A stretch of 49,985 nucleotides of DNA from Bacteroidaceae bacterium. Its GTDB lineage: Bacteria > Bacteroidota > Bacteroidia > Bacteroidales > Bacteroidaceae. This document shows, in pieces, positions 35,476 through 43,046 of this stretch. The notes beneath the pieces are model-generated. The model saw only the letters and a list, made by a program, of their open reading frames with translations, was not told the DNA's origin and ran no database searches. Every line of letters starts with the position of its first letter. Position 1 is the stretch's first letter. The DNA lies in NCBI GenBank assembly GCA_017472635.1, contig JAFUPU010000051.1, positions 1 to 49,985 of the forward strand. Reading direction: 5' to 3'. A program made the position numbers and the translations under genes.

Positions 35476-38097
35476 ATGAAAAAAAGATTTTTCTATTTGT
35501 GTTCGTTGCTCTTTGTTACAGGGGCAATGATGTCATGCAGCAGTGATGATGACAAAATTGATGACGGAAGTGAGAATACCTCTGATGTCGCAGTTACTGG
35601 TCTCCCAAGTGAAATTGGTACGAGTTATGCTTGTCTTAACGGTTACGTTAACTTAAATCTTCTTCCTCCAGGAATTTCTAACCCAACTATTGGTATAGAA
35701 TTACACAATGAAAGCGATTTGGGAGAAAAGGATTATTGGAAAGGAGGAGGGAGTAAAACTACTCAAGAAATTGAAGGAAACAAATTCACCATTATATATG
35801 ACGGGTTGGAAAGTAAAAGGACTTTCAAATATAGATCCTTTGTAGCTGCTGGGAATCTATCTTATTATGGAGAATATCGGACTTTCACCACAAAGGACTT
35901 TTCAAATATAACTTCGACAGGAGAAGCTTCTGATATCACATTCACATCTGCGACAGTTACAGCTACAGCAGATATAGAATCCATAAATCCCAAAGAAGAT
36001 TTTGGCATTGGGATTGCCTATTCAACGGATAAGTCAATGCTGCATCCTGATAGTATTTTCAATAAGAAAGCATGTTATTTAGATGAAGTGAAAGAGAATT
36101 CATACAGTGTAACCCTTTCTAGTTTGTTAACTGGGACGAACTATTATTATTGTTCATACACACGTGTTGGAGATTCGGACAGATTTGCAGATTCGTATAA
36201 ATTAGGAGCCATAAAAAGTTTCAAGACTAAATCTTTGGACGGACAACTCACAACAGGTAATGCTACAGACATTACTTTTACATCAGCGGCTCTTAGCGGA
36301 ACATCTACAATTGCTTCTCTTTATCCAAAAGGAAAATCCATTTCTTATGGTTTTCGCTATGCTTTATCAAAGGACGCATTAGAAGGGATTACAATTCCAG
36401 AAGGTTATATTAACTACGGAAATGGTTATTATTATAATCCCCAAACAGGTGATTATATTTCTATTCCAACAAATAGCAGTAAAACGGTATCTGCTAATAT
36501 AGAAAATAATGTTTTCACAGCAAAGTTGACAGGTCTTAATGCAAACAAAACATATTATTACCATACTTATGCCAAAGTAGATGGAGCAGAATTAACAGGA
36601 GAAGTAAAAAGTTTCACAACAAAATCTTTGGATGGATATTTATCCATAGAAGAAGCTGAAGACGTGACATTTACGTCTGCGACAATAAAAGGAAAAACCA
36701 CGTTGGAATCCTTGTATAAGGATAGTTATCCAACAATCAGATACCAACTTCAATATGCAACAAACAAGAGCTACTTGGAATATTCTTATGATTGGGATTA
36801 TGTCACCCCGACTTTAAGTAGTGAAATCCTTACAGCTTCATTGAATAGGCTTAATGAAGGAACAACTTATTATTATCGCTTGCAGGTTCAGGTAGATGGT
36901 ACATATTTATACAGTGATATTAAGGAATTCGAAACAAAGTATGCATCGGACTACTATTTGTCAACGGGGGATGCCACAAATATAACCATGACAACGGCAA
37001 AAGTAGAAGGAATTACAAAACTTTCTGAAATTTATCCAAGTACATCATCGATTACTTATTATGTACATTATGCAACATCTGTTAGCAATCTGGAATCTTC
37101 GTATAGTTCTAATCGTAAATCTGTAACAGCGTCGAAAGATGGAGATAACCTTAAAGCATCAATTTCAAATTTGTCTTCAAATCAAACCTATTATTACCGC
37201 GTGGTTGCTTATGTGGATAATGAATATGTGTATGGCGCTACGAGAAGTTTCACGACAAAGTCTGAAAAAGATTATTTATCAACAGGCGAAGCTACCAATA
37301 TAACTATGACTACAGCTGATATAGCAGGAACTACAACTCTTTCTGATATTTATCCAAGTTCTTCATTAATTGAATATTATGTACACTATGCTACGGACAG
37401 AAGTTATTTCACATATTCTACTTCTCATCGAAAATCTGTTACTGCTATTAAAGAAAAAAACAATCTAAAGGCAACGTTACCTAATCTCACGATTGCAACC
37501 ACTTATTATTATTGTATTGTAGCTTCTGTAAACGGAATACAGATATTAAGTGATATAAAGTCTTTTACAACAAAAGACCTTCAAACTACCGGTTACGTAG
37601 ATTTGGGATTGAGCTGTAAATGGGCAGCTTGTAATTTAGGAGCATCGACTCCCGAGTCAACAGGTGAGTTTTACGGTTGGGGTGATGTGGAATCACGAAC
37701 TTTCTTCTATTCGTCAAACAATACTAACTATGATAAGGATATTGGTACTGACATAAGCGGAACTGATTATGATGCAGCTCGCAAGATTTTGGATTCTCCA
37801 TGGCGTATACCTACAAGAGAGGAGTTTCAAGAATTGTTAAATAAATGTTTGTTTCAAGAAATAATCTATAAAAATACCACAGGTTACTTAGTAACAGGGA
37901 AAAATGAGAATGTAATATTCATACCCAAGACGGGGTATAAACAAGACCGTTCTAACTACAGTGGTTACTGTTATTGGACTTCTACGAAATACAATTATTC
38001 AACATTTCCTAACAGGTATGCTTATGCTTTTGTTGGTTCATTTATTGATTATAAATATAGATACTATGGTTGTACCATCCGTCCTGTACAGGATTAG
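35476..38097 (+). CDS. surface lipoprotein with six repeated modules and a FISUMP-like C-terminal domain
   Basis: An 873-residue lipoprotein (lipobox AMMSC, C21). After a short acidic spacer there are six beta-sandwich repeats of about 100-125 residues (near 37-140, 146-253, 257-384, 388-489, 495-596 and 600-701). Most open with STGEATDIT or a variant, and close with TYYYR...GEVKSFTTK. The last 170 residues, from TTGYVDLGLSCKWAACNLGA to YYGCTIRPVQD, resemble the FISUMP/major paralogous domain, a C-type-lectin-like fold shared with FGE. It is probably exposed on the cell surface as a binding protein; the ligand is unknown. It is clearly more AT-rich than the genes around it, which suggests recent transfer. 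Its long leader carries structured element B. Confidence 0.8.
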   Translation: MKKRFFYLCSLLFVTGAMMSCSSDDDKIDDGSENTSDVAVTGLPSEIGTSYACLNGYVNLNLLPPGISNPTIGIELHNESDLGEKDYWKGGGSKTTQEIEGNKFTIIYDGLESKRTFKYRSFVAAGNLSYYGEYRTFTTKDFSNITSTGEASDITFTSATVTATADIESINPKEDFGIGIAYSTDKSMLHPDSIFNKKACYLDEVKENSYSVTLSSLLTGTNYYYCSYTRVGDSDRFADSYKLGAIKSFKTKSLDGQLTTGNATDITFTSAALSGTSTIASLYPKGKSISYGFRYALSKDALEGITIPEGYINYGNGYYYNPQTGDYISIPTNSSKTVSANIENNVFTAKLTGLNANKTYYYHTYAKVDGAELTGEVKSFTTKSLDGYLSIEEAEDVTFTSATIKGKTTLESLYKDSYPTIRYQLQYATNKSYLEYSYDWDYVTPTLSSEILTASLNRLNEGTTYYYRLQVQVDGTYLYSDIKEFETKYASDYYLSTGDATNITMTTAKVEGITKLSEIYPSTSSITYYVHYATSVSNLESSYSSNRKSVTASKDGDNLKASISNLSSNQTYYYRVVAYVDNEYVYGATRSFTTKSEKDYLSTGEATNITMTTADIAGTTTLSDIYPSSSLIEYYVHYATDRSYFTYSTSHRKSVTAIKEKNNLKATLPNLTIATTYYYCIVASVNGIQILSDIKSFTTKDLQTTGYVDLGLSCKWAACNLGASTPESTGEFYGWGDVESRTFFYSSNNTNYDKDIGTDISGTDYDAARKILDSPWRIPTREEFQELLNKCLFQEIIYKNTTGYLVTGKNENVIFIPKTGYKQDRSNYSGYCYWTSTKYNYSTFPNRYAYAFVGSFIDYKYRYYGCTIRPVQD

Positions 38098-38235
38098 CGA
38101 AGTTTTGTTGCAAGTTCACTTTGTATGGTGAATGAAATTTACGATTATGTTTCTACTCCAGTAACTACCGTTTGGCTGTGAGATCTCCAATATAGCCCGT
38201 CAGACTTCCGCAGCTCTCCACAATTCGGTGGCAAG

Positions 38236-38336
38236 GCAGGACTTGGGTCGTTCTGTTGCAGGACTCATTCCCACCAATTGCAGGACTCATGTGGCTGAGT
38301 CCTGCAACTGGTGGAGCTATGTCCAGGAGATTTTTG
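38236..38336. repeat. dispersed GCAGGACT repeat, copy R3
   Basis: GCAGGACTT (38236), TTGCAGGACTCA (38256 and 38278), TGAGTCCTGCAA (38296) and CCAGGAGATTTTTG (38323-38336). The core CCACCAATTGCAGGACTCA (38271-38289) and TGAGTCCTGCAACTGGTGG (38296-38314) is a 19-bp hairpin with one mismatch and a 6-base loop. The words are shared with R1 and R2. The surrounding gap 38098-38973 has no gene. Confidence 0.65.
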
Positions 38337-38419
38337 AAAATATCGAGGATATAATTGAGAAAATCAAGCACCCAATCAGCCTTGCGGTAAGTTCATTCCG
38401 TAAACATCTCATTCCATGT

Positions 38420-38790
38420 TAGATAGAGGTGAAATGAGACATTTGTTATATCCGTTGCTACAAAATTGATAGTCTCATTCCACCTCCTATACTTGTATTC
38501 ACCTCACCTCATTCCGCTCGTTTCATTTCACCTGTATCGCGCTATATAACAGATGGTTACGGGTGAAATGAAGTACTTTCATCCTTCTTCCACGCCCTTC
38601 AACCACTTTAATGGCACGCGGATGACACAGATTATTTATTATATGCACTATGAACTCCTCAACCTTTCAACCCATCAACTGTGCGAAGCACTATCAGCTA
38701 TACACTGAAAGAGGTGAAGGTGCGTTGAGAGGAACTCATTTCACCCATAGAATCCTGAGACACAGCGATATGCAGGTGAAACGAAAGAAG
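38420..38790. repeat. intergenic cluster of TTTCACC/GGTGAAA motifs
   Basis: The motif GGTGAAATGA and its complement TCATTTCACC, with variants, recur at irregular spacing (near 38428, 38470, 38502, 38529, 38558, 38709, 38737 and 38776). The same words fill 7555-7796. No coding potential is evident. Confidence 0.5.
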
Positions 38791-38859
38791 TGGATATATA
38801 TATAATATTAGGGAAGAATATGTTGAACATGAATCAATGTATAAAGCACTGCACCCTTC

Positions 38860-38924
38860 TTTCCTTCTCAAAAGGAAAGTTTTACAAGAAAGTTTCCTTC
38901 TGAAAAGGAAAGTTGTTACCTTTG
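38860..38924 (+). promoter_or_regulatory. promoter with two tandem palindromic operator-like sites, no gene after it
   Basis: TTTCCTTCT(C/G)AAAAGGAAAGTT occurs at 38860-38881 and 38893-38914, a 33-base period (about three helical turns). Each is an imperfect palindrome. They overlap a promoter-like pair: TTTC (38893-38896), 20 bases, TACCTTTG (38917-38924). The layout is that of a self-regulated promoter, but no open reading frame of note follows; transcription would run antisense into the end of polA, whose stop is at 38974. Confidence 0.55.
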
Positions 38925-38973
38925 CACGCAATTGGTGTTGGAGGATGCAATGAATATGAACAAATCGTGCATT

Positions 38974-41760
38974 TTAATGCGCCTCCAACCAGTTCTTTCC
39001 CCATCCGCAATCGGCTTGGAGGGGAACTTGCATCAGGTAGGCGCCCTCCATCTCTTCGATGACAATGCGCTCGACCTTTTCACGCTCCTCGGGAAGGACG
39101 GAGAAGTTGAGTTCGTCGTGCACTTGGATGAGCATCTTTGAGCGGATGCCCTCATCCATGAAGCGGGCATGTATATGGTTCATGGCAATCTTGATAATGT
39201 CGGCAGCACTACCTTGCACCGGTGCATTGATGGCATTGCGCTCGGCATAGCCACGCACTACGGCATTGTGGGAATTGATATCCGGCAGATAGCAACGGCG
39301 GTGACAAAGCGTCTCGGTATAGCCCCTCTCACGTGCCAAGCGGATGGAGTTGTCCATATACGCCTTCACCTGAGGATAAGTCTCGAAGTAACCTTGTATG
39401 AGTTCTTTCGCCTCTTTTACCGGCACCTTCATGCGCTCTGCCAAGCCGAAAGCCGAGATGCCATAGATGATACCGAAGTTGGCGGTCTTGGCTTTACTCC
39501 GCTGCTCGCGCGTGACTTTATCCAATGGCACCTTAAACACCTTGGCAGCTGTAGCTGCATGGATGTCGTGCCCCATACGGAAAGCCTCAATCATATTGGC
39601 ATCGCCACTGAGATGTGCCATGATGCGGAGTTCGATTTGTGAATAGTCGGCAGAGAAGAACAGACAACCTTCGTCGGGGATAAAGGCCTTGCGTATCTCC
39701 CTGCCATCTTCATTACGTATCGGGATGTTCTGCAGATTGGGAGTGCTGGAGCTGAGACGCCCTGTTGCCGTAACGGTCTGATTAAATGAGGTGTGTATAC
39801 GACCTGTCTGCTCCTTTATCAGGGCAGGCAGGGCATCAATATAGGTACTCAACAACTTTTTCAACCCGCGATAATCCAGAATTTTGCCTACTATCGGATG
39901 TTTGTCGCGCAAGCCTTCCAACACATCCTCTGAGGTTGAGTATTGTCCGCTGCGGGTCTTTTTCACTTTGCCGCCAATCTGCAAGGTTTCAAAAAGCACT
40001 TCGCCCACTTGACGGGGAGAAGCAATATTGAAACTCATACCGGCAAGGGCATATATCTCTTGCTCGATTTCTTGCATACGATTGGCATAAGAGACTGATA
40101 TCTCACGCAGGGCTTCTGTGTCTATACGCACACCATTCCGCTCCATCGTAGCCAACACCCTCACAAGCGGCATCTCTATTTCATGGAAAAGTGAGAGTGC
40201 TCCACGCTCTTCCAACTCTTTCTCCAATATCCCCTTCAGCTTCAAGGTGATGTCTGCATCTTCGCAAGCATACAGGTATACCTCTTCGGGCTGGAGGTCG
40301 CGCATGTTTTTCTGTCCTTTCCCTTTCGGTCCGATCAGTTCTTCAATGTGAATCGTGTGATATTGAAGATAGACCTCTGCCAAGTAATCCATGCCATGAT
40401 GCAGCTCAGGTTGCAGCACATAGTGGGCTATCATGGTGTCGAACATCGGTCCGTCAAGCAAGACTCCGTAGTTTGAAAGCACCAAGTAATCGTATTTAAT
40501 GTTCTGACCGACCTTAAGGATGGCAGGCGAGGTGAAGATTTCACGGAACTCGTCGACAATAGCTTGGGCTTGTTCGCGTCCGGCAGGCACCGGCACGTAG
40601 AATGCCTGATTCTCGGCATAGGCAAAACTCATACCCACCAGTTCGGCACTGATGGCATCGGTGCCAGTGGTCTCTGTATCTATACTGAGCGTCTTGATTG
40701 TACGAAGTTTTTTAATCAAATCATCTCTTTTCTCCTTTGTATCAACAAGTTGATAGTCCACATCCTCCTCTTTCAGGCTCACGAGATTCGATTTTTTTTC
40801 GTCTTCCGTATTCTCCTCTTCAAATAAGTCAAAGAGACTATGCTGCAACTGGGGCTTTTGTGAAACCATGGTAGAGGCACTTTGTTTCTTATCACCCTTC
40901 AACACCCTGTCAATAAGGTTGCGGAACTCAAGTTCCTCGAAAATCCTCCGCAACTCCTCTTCGTCCGGCTCTTTAAGTTTCAGGCTGTCCATGTCCAAGT
41001 CTATGGGGACGTCCGTTTTGATGGTGGCAAGAAAATGCGAGAAACGTATCTGCTCGACATTGGCTTCAACTTTTTGTCGGATGGCTCCCTTCAGTTGGTC
41101 GGTATTGGCTAACAGGTTTTCTATGCTCCCGAATTGGCTGATAAGTTTCTGCGCCGTTTTTTCACCTACGCCCGGACAACCGGGGATATTATCGGATGAA
41201 TCGCCCATCAACCCCAACAAATCTATCACTTGGGCTGGCGATGTTATGCCAAACTTCTCCTTCACCTCTTCAATCCCCAACACATCAAAGTCTTTATCGC
41301 CATACCGGGGACGATACATGAATACATTTTCTGCAACCAACTGACCATAATCCTTGTCGGGGGTCATCATATAGGTGGTTACCCCCTGCCTTCCTGCAGC
41401 GGTTGCCAGTGTGCCGATGACATCATCAGCCTCATAGCCTGCCACCTCAAGAATCGGAATCCGATAGGCACGTATAATATCTTTGATGATGGGTACAGAA
41501 AAGCGGATAGCTTCGGGGGTCTCTTCACGTTGTGCCTTATACTGCTCATAAGCTTCGTGCCTGAATGTGGGACCTGCCGGGTCAAATGCCACTCCTACGT
41601 GCGTGGGTTGCCTGTGCTTCAACAAATCTTCAAGTGTATTGACAAAACCAAAAATGGCAGACGTATTCTGCCCCTTTGAATTGATTCGTGGATTTTTTAT
41701 AAAAGCATAATAAGCACGATAAATAAGCGCATATGCGTCCAAAAGGAAGAGTTTATCCAT
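38974..41760 (-). CDS. polA: DNA polymerase I
   Basis: A 928-residue polymerase that fills gaps and removes RNA primers in replication and excision repair. All three activities look intact: the N-terminal 5' nuclease (MDKLFLLDAYALIYRAYYAF, EVAGYEADDVIGTLA, DSSDNIPGCPGVGEKTA), the 3'-5' proofreading exonuclease with SIDTETTG (about residue 355), and the polymerase domain with FFSADYSQIELR (motif A), RSKAKTANFGIIYG (motif B) and LIQVHDELNF (motif C). Between the nuclease and exonuclease lies an acidic low-complexity linker (FDLFEEENTEDEKKS). Length is normal. It is transcribed leftward from the short divergent gap shared with the polyprenyl synthase gene. GTTGGAGG (38937-38944) and CCTCCAAC (38982-38989) bracket its 3' end and could act in termination. 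Confidence 0.97.
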   Translation of the reverse strand: MDKLFLLDAYALIYRAYYAFIKNPRINSKGQNTSAIFGFVNTLEDLLKHRQPTHVGVAFDPAGPTFRHEAYEQYKAQREETPEAIRFSVPIIKDIIRAYRIPILEVAGYEADDVIGTLATAAGRQGVTTYMMTPDKDYGQLVAENVFMYRPRYGDKDFDVLGIEEVKEKFGITSPAQVIDLLGLMGDSSDNIPGCPGVGEKTAQKLISQFGSIENLLANTDQLKGAIRQKVEANVEQIRFSHFLATIKTDVPIDLDMDSLKLKEPDEEELRRIFEELEFRNLIDRVLKGDKKQSASTMVSQKPQLQHSLFDLFEEENTEDEKKSNLVSLKEEDVDYQLVDTKEKRDDLIKKLRTIKTLSIDTETTGTDAISAELVGMSFAYAENQAFYVPVPAGREQAQAIVDEFREIFTSPAILKVGQNIKYDYLVLSNYGVLLDGPMFDTMIAHYVLQPELHHGMDYLAEVYLQYHTIHIEELIGPKGKGQKNMRDLQPEEVYLYACEDADITLKLKGILEKELEERGALSLFHEIEMPLVRVLATMERNGVRIDTEALREISVSYANRMQEIEQEIYALAGMSFNIASPRQVGEVLFETLQIGGKVKKTRSGQYSTSEDVLEGLRDKHPIVGKILDYRGLKKLLSTYIDALPALIKEQTGRIHTSFNQTVTATGRLSSSTPNLQNIPIRNEDGREIRKAFIPDEGCLFFSADYSQIELRIMAHLSGDANMIEAFRMGHDIHAATAAKVFKVPLDKVTREQRSKAKTANFGIIYGISAFGLAERMKVPVKEAKELIQGYFETYPQVKAYMDNSIRLARERGYTETLCHRRCYLPDINSHNAVVRGYAERNAINAPVQGSAADIIKIAMNHIHARFMDEGIRSKMLIQVHDELNFSVLPEEREKVERIVIEEMEGAYLMQVPLQADCGWGKNWLEAH

Positions 41761-41821
41761 AATAAAACCTATTTTTTCGGGGTAAAATTACAAAAAAAAG
41801 CCGACTTATACGTTTTATTCG

Positions 41822-41829
41822 TAATTTTG
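41822..41829 (+). promoter_or_regulatory. -7 box for the polyprenyl synthase gene
   Basis: TAATTTTG fits TAnnTTTG, 20 bases ahead of the ATG. No -33 TTTG is seen. It sits in the 89-base gap between the divergent polA and polyprenyl synthase genes; no equally good box was found for polA. Confidence 0.5.
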
Positions 41830-41849
41830 TAGGCAAATTTAAGCTATAT

Positions 41850-42827
41850 ATGGCACAAATAGACCTAATAAGTAAACCTATCGAACCGGAACTATGTCAA
41901 TTGAGGGAACTGCTGGCAGCTTCACTGACAGCTGACACTCCGTTATTGGGAGATGTACTCAAACACATCCGCCAACGAAGCGGCAAACTGATGCGTCCTC
42001 TGCTGGTAATGTTGCTGGCAAAAAACTTCGGAGAGATAAATCTGACGACACTGCATGCCGCCGCTACACTTGAACTGTTGCACACAGCAAGTCTGGTACA
42101 CGACGATGTGGTAGACGAAAGTGATGAACGGAGGGGACAGCCTTCAGTGAATGCCTCATATAACAACCGGATAGCGGTGTTGGTGGGCGACTACTTGCTA
42201 TCAACGGCTCTCTCGCACGCGGCAAAAACCGGTAACCAGCAAATTGTCGAGGCTGTCTCAAGATTGGGACAACAACTGGCTGAAGGAGAGATTCTGCAAC
42301 TGGCAAACATTGCCAACAAAGAACTGTCGGAAGAGGTCTACTTCGAGATTATAAACAAGAAAACTGCTTCACTCTTCGAAACATGTGCACGTATAGGCGC
42401 CTACTCAACCGGAGCGACCCATGAAGAGGTACAATGGGCAGGAAAGATAGGCGAGCACATAGGTATGCTTTTCCAGATACGCGACGATATCTTTGACTAC
42501 TATTCAGGCGAAGAGGTAATAGGGAAACCTACCGGAAGCGACATGAAAGAAGGCAAGCTCACATTGCCTATACTGCATGCACTGCTGACAAGCAACAATG
42601 CTGATATGACAGCCACGGCACAACGCGTCAAGCAGGGACAAGCCAACGACACTGACATACAGGCTCTCACCCTTTTTGCCAAGGAACAAGGGGGAGTGGA
42701 ATATGCCTACCAACTGATGCAAAGCAAGCTGAAAGAGGTTAAGCAACTTGTTGAGCAAGCCAAAAACAAAGAGGTGAAAGCGGCATTGGATGCCTACATC
42801 AACTACGTGGTAGAACGAGAGAAATAA
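41850..42827 (+). CDS. polyprenyl diphosphate synthase
   Basis: A 325-residue all-helical trans-prenyltransferase that extends isopentenyl diphosphate chains. The first aspartate-rich motif is DDVVD (85-89) with the following ERRG, and the second is DDIFD (212-216). KLMRP (47-51) is the diphosphate-binding segment. The residues ahead of the first motif (LELLHTASLVH) are small, which fits long-chain products such as the octaprenyl type used for menaquinone side chains; the exact chain length cannot be told. It is a cytoplasmic or membrane-peripheral enzyme. It is transcribed alone; a strong bidirectional terminator follows. Its product probably supplies the quinone pool used by the frd complex. 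Confidence 0.93.
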   Translation: MAQIDLISKPIEPELCQLRELLAASLTADTPLLGDVLKHIRQRSGKLMRPLLVMLLAKNFGEINLTTLHAAATLELLHTASLVHDDVVDESDERRGQPSVNASYNNRIAVLVGDYLLSTALSHAAKTGNQQIVEAVSRLGQQLAEGEILQLANIANKELSEEVYFEIINKKTASLFETCARIGAYSTGATHEEVQWAGKIGEHIGMLFQIRDDIFDYYSGEEVIGKPTGSDMKEGKLTLPILHALLTSNNADMTATAQRVKQGQANDTDIQALTLFAKEQGGVEYAYQLMQSKLKEVKQLVEQAKNKEVKAALDAYINYVVEREK

Positions 42828-42953
42828 AAGGAGTTTAACTGTTAAAAGGTTAAGGTCTCTCGCTGATAAAAGGTTGAGTTTCTTTGCTGCTAACAAGCCG
42901 AGTTTCTTTTCCGTTGAGATTTTAAAAGCCTTTGTCGTTGAGGCTAAGAGTAG

Positions 42954-43018
42954 AAAAGATTGATGGGTTGAGGTTTTAAGAGTTTACACGCTGCTGACCT
43001 CAACCCATCAATCTTTTT
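42954..43018. terminator. bidirectional terminator between polyprenyl synthase and TonB receptor
   Basis: AAAAGATTGATGGGTTGAGG(T) at 42954-42974 and its exact complement at 42997-43017 form a perfect 21-bp stem with a T-run on the plus strand (43014-43018) and an A-run at the other end serving the minus strand. It ends 29 bases from the stop of the convergent TonB receptor gene. Confidence 0.92.
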
Positions 43019-43046
43019 CAGTAGTGCCACGTACAAGATGCCGGCA

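Noticed and set aside
37600..38097. Diversity-generating retroelement variable region
   Set aside because: The fold fits, but there is no template repeat, reverse transcriptase or Avd gene within the window; kept only as a question.
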